From NCBI RefSeq assembly GCF_900094575.1, contig NZ_FMAE01000008.1:124001-188000 (forward strand): 64,000 bases of DNA, written 5' to 3'. Below the pieces are notes generated by a model, which saw only the letters and a program-made list of their open reading frames with translations, did no database searches and was not told the origin of the DNA. The stretch is from Bradyrhizobium yuanmingense (GTDB taxonomy: Bacteria > Pseudomonadota > Alphaproteobacteria > Rhizobiales > Xanthobacteraceae). Every line of letters begins with the position of its first letter. Within the stretch, counting starts at the first letter, position 1. The position numbers and the translations under genes are program-made. Below, piece after piece: positions 45,108 through 60,999 of the stretch.

Positions 45108-45299
45108 ATGGCAGTCAGCCCGTTCAAGTTCTTGCAGGAAGTGCGCTCGGAGACTGCCAAGGTCACCTGGCCGACCCGCCGTGAGACCACGATCACCACC
45201 ATCATGGTGTTCGTCATGGTCGCGGTGGCTTCGATCTTCTTCTTCGCCGCCGACCTGATCATTCGCTACCTCGTCACCTTCCTCCTGGGCATTCAATGA
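45108..45299 (+). CDS. secE: Preprotein translocase subunit SecE
   Basis: The 63-residue single-span subunit of the SecYEG channel has the family segment FLQEVRSETAKVTWPTRRET in the N-terminal amphipathic helix. One transmembrane helix follows (about residues 30-52). It is the short alphaproteobacterial form. Its stop overlaps the nusG start. Confidence 0.97.
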   Translation: MAVSPFKFLQEVRSETAKVTWPTRRETTITTIMVFVMVAVASIFFFAADLIIRYLVTFLLGIQ

Positions 45300-45853
45300 T
45301 GGCAACAGCAACCGCTCAAGTGTCCGACAAGCGCTGGTACATCGTCCACGCCTATTCGAACTTCGAGAAGAAGGTCGCCGAATCGATCCGCGAGCAGGCC
45401 AAGCAGCGCGGGCTCGAGGAGCTGTTCGAGCTGGTGCTGGTTCCGACCGAGAAGGTCACGGAAGTGCGCCGCGGCCGCAAGATCGACGCCGAGCGCAAGT
45501 TCTTCCCCGGCTACGTGCTGGTGAAGATGAAGCTGACCGACGAGGCGTTCCATCTGATCAAGAACACGCCGAAGGTCACGGGCTTCCTCGGCGCCGAGAA
45601 CAAGCCGATGCCGATCTCGGAAGCCGAGGCCATGCGCATCCTGCACCAGGTGCAGGAGGGCGTGGAACGGCCGAAGGCGTCGGTGTCGTTCGAGATCGGC
45701 GAGAACGTGCGCGTGGCCGACGGCCCGTTCGCCTCGTTCTCGGGTGTGGTCGAGGAGATCGATGAGGCGCGCTCGCGCGTGAAGGTCGCCGTGTCGATCT
45801 TCGGCCGCGCGACGCCGGTCGAGCTGGAATTCGGTCAGGTCGAGAAGGTCTGA
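45299..45853 (+). CDS. nusG: Transcription termination/antitermination protein NusG
   Basis: The 184-residue protein has an N-terminal NGN domain (KRWYIVHAYSNFEKKVAESI) and a C-terminal KOW domain (VADGPFASFSGVVEEID). ATG 45299 overlaps the secE stop; ATG 45296 is equally possible and adds one Met. It binds RNA polymerase, promotes elongation and couples transcription to translation or Rho. Confidence 0.97.
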   Translation: MATATAQVSDKRWYIVHAYSNFEKKVAESIREQAKQRGLEELFELVLVPTEKVTEVRRGRKIDAERKFFPGYVLVKMKLTDEAFHLIKNTPKVTGFLGAENKPMPISEAEAMRILHQVQEGVERPKASVSFEIGENVRVADGPFASFSGVVEEIDEARSRVKVAVSIFGRATPVELEFGQVEKV

Positions 45854-45982
45854 TCGGGTAACGCGGGAGGCTTCGGTCTCGCGCAACAAGAGGCCGTGGG
45901 AGGGGGGGGCGGTTGCCAGCCGCATCCGACCCAGACCACGAACCTGAAACCGCCGGTCCTGCCGGCACAACAGGAGTGATAC

Positions 45983-46411
45983 ATGGCAAAGAAAGTGACC
46001 GGATACCTGAAGCTTCAGGTCCCGGCCGGTGCGGCGAATCCCTCGCCCCCGATCGGTCCCGCGCTCGGTCAGCGCGGTCTCAACATCATGGAGTTCTGCA
46101 AGGCGTTCAACGCCCAGACCCAGAAGGAAGAGAAGAACACCCCGATCCCGGTGATCATCACCATCTATGCGGACCGTTCCTTCACCTTCGAGATGAAGAC
46201 GCCGCCGATGTCCTACTTCCTCAAGCAGGCTGCAAAAATCCAGTCCGGCTCGAAGGCGCCGGGCCGCGACAAGGCCGGCAAGGTGACCAAGGCGCAGGTG
46301 CGCGAGATCGCCGAGAAGAAGATGAAGGACTTGAATTGCGACACCATCGAATCGGCCATGAAGATGGTCGAGGGCTCGGCCCGTTCGATGGGTCTGGAAG
46401 TTGCGGGGTAA
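45983..46411 (+). CDS. rplK: 50S ribosomal protein L11
   Basis: The 142-residue protein starts at an ATG after AGGAG. GYLKLQVPAGAANPSPPIGP with the Pro-rich loop and the C-terminal SARSMGLEVAG are standard L11. It binds 23S rRNA at the GTPase centre. The stop is 6 bases before rplA. Confidence 0.98.
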   Translation: MAKKVTGYLKLQVPAGAANPSPPIGPALGQRGLNIMEFCKAFNAQTQKEEKNTPIPVIITIYADRSFTFEMKTPPMSYFLKQAAKIQSGSKAPGRDKAGKVTKAQVREIAEKKMKDLNCDTIESAMKMVEGSARSMGLEVAG

Positions 46412-46417
46412 GCGGCC

Positions 46418-47110
46418 ATGGCAATCGGAAAGCGTTTGAACAAAGCCCGCGAAGGCATTGACCGCGAAAAGCTTTACCCGCTCGCGGACGCCATCAAGAT
46501 GGTCAAGGAACGCGCGAAAGCGAAGTTCGACGAGACCATCGAGGTCGCGATCAATCTCGGCGTCGATCCGCGCCACGCCGACCAGATGGTCCGCGGCGTC
46601 GTTACCCTGCCGAACGGCACCGGCCGTACGCTCCGCGTCGGCGTGTTCGCCCGCGGCGCCAAGGCCGATGAAGCCAAGGCCGCCGGTGCCGACGTCGTCG
46701 GCGCCGAGGACCTGGTCGAAAAGGTGCAGAACGGCACGATCGATTTCGACCGCTGTATCGCCACCCCCGACATGATGCCGCTGGTCGGCCGCCTCGGTAA
46801 GGTGCTCGGCCCGCGCGGCCTGATGCCGAACCCGAAGATCGGTACCGTGACCATGGACGTCACCGGTGCGGTGAAGGGCGCCAAGGGCGGCTCGGTCGAG
46901 TTCCGCGTCGAGAAGGCCGGCATCCTGCAGGCCGGCGTCGGCAAGGCCTCGTTCTCCGAGGAGAAGCTGGTCGAGAACATCAAGGCTCTGGCTGACGCGG
47001 TCTCCAAGGCGAAGCCGGCCGGTTCCAAGGGCACTTACATCCAGCGCGTTGCAGTGTCCTCGACGATGGGCCCGGGCGTGAAGGTCGAGCCGGGCACCAT
47101 TCTCGGCTGA
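46418..47110 (+). CDS. rplA: 50S ribosomal protein L1
   Basis: The 230-residue protein has the usual L1 two-domain sequence: KFDETIEVAINLGVDPRHAD and the signature MPNPKIGTVTMDV. It binds the L1 stalk of 23S rRNA and in many bacteria represses the rplK-rplA mRNA. A strong hairpin follows the gene. Confidence 0.98.
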   Translation: MAIGKRLNKAREGIDREKLYPLADAIKMVKERAKAKFDETIEVAINLGVDPRHADQMVRGVVTLPNGTGRTLRVGVFARGAKADEAKAAGADVVGAEDLVEKVQNGTIDFDRCIATPDMMPLVGRLGKVLGPRGLMPNPKIGTVTMDVTGAVKGAKGGSVEFRVEKAGILQAGVGKASFSEEKLVENIKALADAVSKAKPAGSKGTYIQRVAVSSTMGPGVKVEPGTILG

Positions 47111-47130
47111 GGTTTGGAAATTGCATGAGG

Positions 47131-47166
47131 CGAGGGGCGGGATCGGGCGACCGATTCCGCCCCTCG
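47131..47166 (+). terminator. Strong hairpin after rplA
   Basis: A 16-bp stem (CGAGGGGCGGGATCGG and CCGATTCCGCCCCTCG, one G-U pair) closes a GCGA tetraloop. Only TCGTCGTTTG follows, so termination is probable rather than certain. Confidence 0.7.
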
Positions 47167-47200
47167 TCGTTTGTGGCGGCGCTCTTCGGAAACAACAACA

Positions 47201-48154
47201 ATGGCTGACAAGGTCCTGATCTACTCGCGCTTTCCCAAGTCGATGATGGCGCGCTTCGCCGAGCGGTTCGAGCTGCTCGACACCGGCGGCAAGCCCGTGC
47301 GGGAGGTGTTTCCGGCGGAGGAGCTGGGCGGCATCCGCGCACTGCTGACTGCTGGCGGCTCGCCACTCGGTGCGGAGGCGATGGACCTGTTTCCGAAGCT
47401 CGGCGCCATCGTCTGCTATGGGACTGGCTATGATGGCGTCGACCTGAAGGCGGCGGCCAGCCGGAACATCGCGGTCGGTCACAGCCCAGGTGCCAATGCG
47501 GCTTCTGTCGCCGACATCGCGATGACCTTGATGCTGGCGACGACGCGGCGGATTTTGGTGGCCGACCAATATGTCCGCAGCGGCGATTGGGCGGCCTCGA
47601 AACAGTCGCCGATGATGCGTCCCCAGGCCGGCATGCCCGGCCGCCGCATCGGCATCTACGGCATGGGTGAGATCGGCCGCAAGATCGCCGCGCGCTGTGC
47701 TGCTTTCGAGAGCGAGGTCGGCTATTTCAGCCGCACCCGGTATGATCTGCCCTATCAGTACTTTCAGACCCTGGAGGCGCTCGCCGATTGGTGCAGCGTC
47801 CTGATGATCGCGGTGCGGGCAGGGGCCGAGACCCAACATGCCGTCAACGCCGATATCCTCAGGCGCCTCGGGGCGGAGGGCTACGTCGTCAACATCTCCC
47901 GCGGCTCCGTCATCGACGAGAAGGCCCTGGTCGCGGCGTTCACCGACAAGACCATCGCGGGGGCGGGCCTCGACGTCTTCGAGAAGGAACCGCACGCGCC
48001 TGACGCCCTGACCGAACTCCCCAACGTGGTGTTCGCCCCGCATATCGGCGGCCACACCCTGGATTCGCACGTCGCCATGCAGAACTGCGTGCTGGCCAAC
48101 CTGACCGCGTTCTTCGAGGGCAAAACGCTGCCGTACCGGATCAAATCGGCCTGA
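47201..48154 (+). CDS. D-2-hydroxyacid dehydrogenase family protein
   Basis: The 317-residue NAD-dependent enzyme has GIYGMGEIGRKIA (NAD fold), VNISRGSVIDEKAL with the catalytic Arg nearby, FEKEP with Glu and PHIGG with His. These are the catalytic set of the glyoxylate/hydroxypyruvate reductase-like family. It lies between rplA and rplJ, an unusual place; the rplA hairpin precedes it and a promoter for rplJ follows. It has its own ATG near a short AAC-rich leader. The substrate is not known. Confidence 0.88.
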   Translation: MADKVLIYSRFPKSMMARFAERFELLDTGGKPVREVFPAEELGGIRALLTAGGSPLGAEAMDLFPKLGAIVCYGTGYDGVDLKAAASRNIAVGHSPGANAASVADIAMTLMLATTRRILVADQYVRSGDWAASKQSPMMRPQAGMPGRRIGIYGMGEIGRKIAARCAAFESEVGYFSRTRYDLPYQYFQTLEALADWCSVLMIAVRAGAETQHAVNADILRRLGAEGYVVNISRGSVIDEKALVAAFTDKTIAGAGLDVFEKEPHAPDALTELPNVVFAPHIGGHTLDSHVAMQNCVLANLTAFFEGKTLPYRIKSA

Positions 48155-48220
48155 ATCGGCCCTTGTTGGGCCATCTCAAGGCCAACCGCCAATCGATTGG
48201 AACTGGTGTGAATTTTGCTC

Positions 48221-48249
48221 TTGGCAAGCAGGCTCCGAGCGGTTAAAGA
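48221..48249 (+). promoter_or_regulatory. Possible promoter of rplJL-rpoBC
   Basis: TTGGCA (48221-48226), a 17-bp spacer and TAAAGA (48244-48249) form a plausible promoter after the dehydrogenase gene. A leader of about 480 bases would precede rplJ. The match to consensus is moderate. Confidence 0.35.
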
Positions 48250-48670
48250 ACCGCCTCCGGACGTGCCGGCCTCGGCTGGCGCGTTCGTGCACGCATTCCG
48301 AAAACCCGACACGACAGGAGATCATTCCTTTTCAGGACGTCCGTGAGGATTTGCCCGAAAAGGAAGGAAGATCCGTCTTTTGGCAGGGATGCGGGCAGAG
48401 GTCGGGCGGTTCGCCGGCTGACCTCGTCCTGTCCAAGACTGCAGGCGCCCGCGGGGAATCTCGATTCCTCAACGGCTTAATCGCATGGCCTGCATAGACG
48501 GGTGAAGACCGGATTTCACTTCGCATCCAGCTTTAAGGGCTGGTTTTGCGAAACGGGTCTGGTTCGGACCTCGACACGCCGTGGGCCCTTGGGCTCCCGG
48601 AGGGCAGGCTTTGAATTGTCGTCTTGCCCGGCGTGTCCGATGGGTTTTTGACCCGGAGGTTCAGGTTTGG

Positions 48671-48702
48671 GCGGGACGATGGGTGCAACCCGGCGGTCCC
48701 GC
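48671..48702 (+). promoter_or_regulatory. Candidate L10 leader hairpin
   Basis: GCGGGAC pairs with GTCCCGC, and an inner GGGT-GCA-ACCC stem sits on the same axis, 36 bases before the rplJ start. Such interrupted stems in rplJ leaders are where L10-L12 binds to repress translation. The rest of 48155-48737 shows no gene. Fit to the L10 leader model is not tested. Confidence 0.35.
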
Positions 48703-48737
48703 TTCTCGCGATGACCGCCAACCGGAGAGAGCTTGCT

Positions 48738-49256
48738 GTGGAACGAGCGGCAAAAAAAGAAGCGGTCGAACAGCTCAACGAGGTCTTCAAGACCACGAGC
48801 GTCGCGATCGTTGCTCAATATTCCGGCCTCACCGTCGCCCAGATGCAGAAGCTGCGCCAGCAGATGAAGCAGGCGGGTGCCGCGGTGAAGGTCTCGAAGA
48901 ACCGTCTCGCCAAAATTGCTCTTGAAGGCACTGACGTCGTTGCCATCGGCCCCATGCTGAAGGGGCCGACCGTGATCGCGACTTCGAACGATCCGGTAGC
49001 GGCGCCAAAGGTCGCCATCGAATTCGCCAAGGCGAACGAAAAGTTCGTCATCGTCGGCGGATCGATGGGGAAGACCGTCCTGAATGTCGATGGCGTGAAG
49101 GCGCTTGCCTCGCTGCCGTCGCTTGACGAACTGCGCGGCAAGATCGTCGGCCTCATCGTGGCCCCGGCGACCAAGCTGGCCCAGCTCGCCAACGCGCCCG
49201 CGGGCAAGCTCGCGCGCGTCATCCAGGCTCATGCCTCAAAGGGCGAAGCGGCCTGA
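48738..49256 (+). CDS. rplJ: 50S ribosomal protein L10
   Basis: The 172-residue protein starts at GTG 48738 (MERAAKKEAVEQLNEVF), after GGAGAG; the frame is open upstream but the start fits the family. SVAIVAQYSGLTVAQMQKLR is typical. L10 anchors the L12 dimers on the ribosome and probably controls its own mRNA. Confidence 0.95.
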   Translation: MERAAKKEAVEQLNEVFKTTSVAIVAQYSGLTVAQMQKLRQQMKQAGAAVKVSKNRLAKIALEGTDVVAIGPMLKGPTVIATSNDPVAAPKVAIEFAKANEKFVIVGGSMGKTVLNVDGVKALASLPSLDELRGKIVGLIVAPATKLAQLANAPAGKLARVIQAHASKGEAA

Positions 49257-49310
49257 CGCCCTTCGCAAAACTCAAACCCGAACCAGACTTACAGTTAAGG
49301 AAACTGAACA

Positions 49311-49691
49311 ATGGCTGACCTGCAGAAGATCGTTGACGACCTCTCGAGCCTGACCGTGCTCGAAGCTGCCGAACTCGCGAAGCTCCTCGAAGAGAAGTGG
49401 GGCGTTTCGGCTGCCGCGGCTGTCGCCGTGGCCGGCCCGGCCGCTGGCGGCGGCGGTGCTGCCGCTCCGGCGGAAGAGAAGACTGAGTTCACGGTCGTTC
49501 TCGCCAGCGCCGGCGACAAGAAGATCGAGGTCATCAAGGAAGTCCGCGCCATCACCGGTCTCGGCCTGAAGGAAGCAAAGGACCTCGTCGAGGGTGCTCC
49601 GAAGCCGCTGAAGGAAGGCGTGAACAAGGACGAAGCCGACAAGATCAAGGCCCAGCTCGAGAAGGCTGGCGCCAAGGTCGAGCTCAAGTAA
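49311..49691 (+). CDS. rplL: 50S ribosomal protein L7/L12
   Basis: The 126-residue protein has an N-terminal dimerisation helix (LSSLTVLEAAELAKLLEEKW), an Ala/Gly-rich hinge about residues 35-55, and the C-terminal domain with ITGLGLKEAKDLVEGAP. It recruits translation factors. Spacing to rplJ is 54 bases. Confidence 0.98.
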   Translation: MADLQKIVDDLSSLTVLEAAELAKLLEEKWGVSAAAAVAVAGPAAGGGGAAAPAEEKTEFTVVLASAGDKKIEVIKEVRAITGLGLKEAKDLVEGAPKPLKEGVNKDEADKIKAQLEKAGAKVELK

Positions 49692-49707
49692 GCACTGCTT
49701 ACTGGCG

Positions 49708-49742
49708 GGATCCCGGGCGGGCAACGGCTCTGCCCGGGATCC
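49708..49742 (+). terminator. Hairpin between rplL and rpoB (attenuator candidate)
   Basis: GGATCCCGGGC and GCCCGGGATCC form a perfect 11-bp stem 16 bases after rplL. The following CTGGTCCCCC is not a T run, so it may be a partial terminator or an RNase processing site, as between rplL and rpoB in other bacteria. The rest of the 49692-50174 gap holds no evident gene. Confidence 0.5.
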
Positions 49743-50174
49743 TGGTCCCCCTTCGAGAGGGTGGACCGGAATGCAAAAGGCGTGCGACGGAACGATCCGA
49801 CGCAGGCCAAACACGAAAAAGTGTGGGGATTTGAGGGTTTGACCCTCGAATCTGCACTATTGTCGCCCCATATCGGGTCGGCAGCACGAAAGCGCGGTGG
49901 GCAGGGATGCCGGATTTCCCTGTAAGCCGTTGGGAGAGCAGGCTATTTCGGGCTTTTGCAGTCCGTGAAGATGATCGTTGTGACGGGCGGGCGCGCATCT
50001 GCGCCCCGCGCGTCGTTTTGCGTTTTGAAGGTCTGAAGAACAGATTCAGGACATCGGCGCCTGAAACTGCGTCTCCGGCCCCCCAAGACGGGTTCGAAAA
50101 TTCAACCCGGAAAGCGGTGGCAGCCGCGGTCCGGACGGTGCGCCCAGGGCGGGCGACGAAAATGAGAGGCCACG

Positions 50175-54299
<4,125 letters not shown>

Positions 54300-54310
54300 T
54301 TCGACCTGTC

Positions 54311-54335
54311 ATGCCTGGCCTTCGCGGCCGGGCAT
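54311..54335 (+). promoter_or_regulatory. Hairpin between rpoB and rpoC
   Basis: ATGCCTGGCC and GGCCGGGCAT form a 10-bp stem (one G-U) around a TTCGC loop. It lies 12 bases after rpoB with no T run, so it probably serves mRNA processing or stability rather than termination. Confidence 0.45.
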
Positions 54336-54428
54336 CGGCGCCCCGCCCGAGGCCTTGAGGGCAGGGCGCCATGCAGAAGTGATTTTCGAATTTGCGGCCG
54401 GAGGCGACCGGCACGCGAGGAGAAGACG

Positions 54429-58625
<4,197 letters not shown>

Positions 58626-58656
58626 TCGTTCATCCGTAGGAATACCGAGGACAATG

Positions 58657-58683
58657 AAAAGGCCGGCTTTTGCCGGCCTTTTT
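58657..58683 (+). terminator. Rho-independent terminator after rpoC
   Basis: GGCCGGC and GCCGGCC pair around TTTT, preceded by AAAA and followed by TTTTT. It starts about 30 bases after the rpoC stop and ends the ribosomal/RNA polymerase operon. Confidence 0.95.
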
Positions 58684-58810
58684 GCTGCTTTGTTGCGATG
58701 CGGGATCAACCTTTGTTCATCTTTCCTTCAGCCGCAAAAGCGCTTGTGCTATGGCGCCTTAGACCGGTGGTCCCGCCAAGGGGGCAGGGCCGGAAGACCA
58801 CGGAACTCTC

Positions 58811-60865
58811 ATGCTTGATCTCGCAATCGTAGGCGGCGGCCCCGGCGGGCTGATGAGCGCCTGGTACCTGAAGCGCAAGCTCGGCGACCTCTGCCGCGTC
58901 ACCATCTACGAGGCCTCCGACAGGCTCGGCGGCAAGATCGTCACCCGCAAGTTCGATTCGGCGCCCGCGATGTACGAGGCCGGCGTTGCCGAGATCTACG
59001 ACTACTCCATGACAGGCCCGGACCCGCTGCGCGAGCTGATCCAGCATTTCGGCCTTCAGACCATTCCGATGGATGCCGAACAGGTGCAGTTCGGCGGTGA
59101 GCTGCTCAACGACGTTCCCGGCATGCGCCGCAAATACGGCGCCAGGACTGCCGCCGCGATCGAAGCCTTCCGCAAGCGCTGCGCCGAGGTGATGTCGCCG
59201 GTGGAATATTACGAGGGCGTCGGCGCGCACGACAACGAACATCCCTGGGCCTACAAGACCGCCGAGCAGGTGCTCGACGAGGAGGTCGAGGACGTCACCG
59301 CAAAGCGCTTCTTCAAGGTGATGGCGCGTTCCGACATCGCGACCGAGAGCCACAACACCAACGGGCTCAACGCGCTCAAGAACTATCTGATGGACGTCGA
59401 CGGCTATATCGGCCTCTATTCCATCCAGAACGGCAACGAGCAGCTGATCGAATGCCTGCAGTCGGAGGTCAATGCCGACATCCAGCTCAATCACCGCGTG
59501 CTCACCGTCGGCAAGGCGCCGACCGGCCGGTATCAGCTCAAGATGATGAACGGCAAGGGGCCGGAGACCCGTGACTTCGATCTCGTGCTGGTCTGCCTGC
59601 CGCATTCCTGGCTCGCCACTCTCGGCTGGGAGGGCGAGCAGCTGCGCAGGTCGATGGTCAAGCACGTGGCCTATTTCGACCGGCCCGCGCACTATCTGCG
59701 CGTCTCGATCCTGTTCGACGAGCCGTTCTGGGGCGACAAGATTCCGGGCGCCTGGTTCATGTCGGAAGCCTTCGGCGGCTGCTGCGTCTACAACGAGGGC
59801 GCACGTCACGACGTCGGCAAGCATGGTGTTCTGAACTGGCTCATTCCCGGCTCTGACGCGCTGGCTTTTGCCAATCTGTCGGACCAGGAGCTGATCGAGA
59901 CCGCCCTGAAATCGCTGCCGGCTTCTCTCGGCGATGCGCGTCTGCATTTCATGGAAGGCAAGATCCACCGCTGGCTGTCCTCGGTGAACGCGCTGCCTGG
60001 TGGTTTGCCCGCGCGCGACGTCATGACCAATCACCGGCCCGAGCCGAAGGAGCACCCCGGCATCGTGGTGGTCGGCGACTATCTGTTCGATTCGACGCTG
60101 AACGGCCTGCTGGATTCCTCGGACGCGGCGACCGACATCATCCTGACCGAGATGATGCGCCTGCGCCGCCAGCGCGCGCAGGACGACAAGCCGCTCTCGG
60201 ACAAGATCGATCGCAAATATTTCGAGAATTATCGCGGTCTCGGCCCCTATCATCAGGCGTGGCGGCACTTCACCGATCCCGACTACCTGACGAAGCTGAT
60301 CGGCATCGTCTGGGGCAGGGCGGCGGACGCCAAGCTGCTGGTCGCGGGCTCCGCCAGCGGCGAACTGGTCGGCGCCCTGCGCGATCGCGGCATCGATGCA
60401 TGGGGAATCGAGAACAACCGCGCGATCCACGCCAGGACGCCGAAATCGCTGAAGAAGTACAACAAGCTCGGCACGATCACCGACATGCCGTTCAAGGACG
60501 GCACGTTCGACTTCGTGTTCGAGACCAGCCTCTGCCACGTTTCCCCCAAGCAAGTGGTCCGCGCGATCCGCGAGCTCAACCGCGTGGTCAGGACCGGCCT
60601 CGTGTTCGGCTCCATCACCTCGGACATGGCGCCGGCATTGATTGACCGCTACGACCTCTTGCGCGGAGTCAAGAAGCTCGGCACCTGGTGGGAATGGTCC
60701 GAGCTCTTCTTCGGCAACGGCTTCGACCTATCGATGCACCGCAAGGATTGCACCGATGCGCTGTGGGAGGCGACGCTCGCCGCCAACAAGGGGCCGGGGC
60801 AGTGGTACGCCGACGCGGACAGCTTGCGCTATTCCTTCTTCGACAAGGTCGAGGACGAGGACTAG
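58811..60865 (+). CDS. FAD-dependent amine-oxidase-like protein fused to a methyltransferase-like domain
   Basis: The 684-residue protein has two parts. Residues 1 to about 455 are a flavin amine oxidase/protoporphyrinogen-oxidase-like domain: LAIVGGGPGGLMSAWYL, then DRLGGKIVTR, and near its end VVVGDYLFDSTLNGLLDS, the usual FAD end motif. Residues about 490-684 read as a Rossmann methyltransferase: LLVAGSASGELVGALRDRG, IENNRAIHAR, MPFKDGTFDFVFETSLCHV. The pair on one chain suggests oxidation and methylation of one substrate. It sits alone after the rpoC terminator. The substrate is unknown. Confidence 0.82.
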   Translation: MLDLAIVGGGPGGLMSAWYLKRKLGDLCRVTIYEASDRLGGKIVTRKFDSAPAMYEAGVAEIYDYSMTGPDPLRELIQHFGLQTIPMDAEQVQFGGELLNDVPGMRRKYGARTAAAIEAFRKRCAEVMSPVEYYEGVGAHDNEHPWAYKTAEQVLDEEVEDVTAKRFFKVMARSDIATESHNTNGLNALKNYLMDVDGYIGLYSIQNGNEQLIECLQSEVNADIQLNHRVLTVGKAPTGRYQLKMMNGKGPETRDFDLVLVCLPHSWLATLGWEGEQLRRSMVKHVAYFDRPAHYLRVSILFDEPFWGDKIPGAWFMSEAFGGCCVYNEGARHDVGKHGVLNWLIPGSDALAFANLSDQELIETALKSLPASLGDARLHFMEGKIHRWLSSVNALPGGLPARDVMTNHRPEPKEHPGIVVVGDYLFDSTLNGLLDSSDAATDIILTEMMRLRRQRAQDDKPLSDKIDRKYFENYRGLGPYHQAWRHFTDPDYLTKLIGIVWGRAADAKLLVAGSASGELVGALRDRGIDAWGIENNRAIHARTPKSLKKYNKLGTITDMPFKDGTFDFVFETSLCHVSPKQVVRAIRELNRVVRTGLVFGSITSDMAPALIDRYDLLRGVKKLGTWWEWSELFFGNGFDLSMHRKDCTDALWEATLAANKGPGQWYADADSLRYSFFDKVEDED

Positions 60866-60999
60866 CCCGGGGGACGCCAACCGAATTCGCCAATTGTTTT
60901 GCCGAATTCATCTTGATCGCATAGAATCGGTGCAATAGCGGTTGCCGCTATTTCCTGCGTTCTCTGCGGTCATGCCGGCCGTCAGCATCGGTTGGTTTC

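Noticed and set aside
45293..48070. 925-codon minus-strand frame opposite nusG, rplK, rplA and the dehydrogenase
   Set aside because: Shadow of the real plus-strand genes; crosses several gene boundaries and has no recognisable domain.
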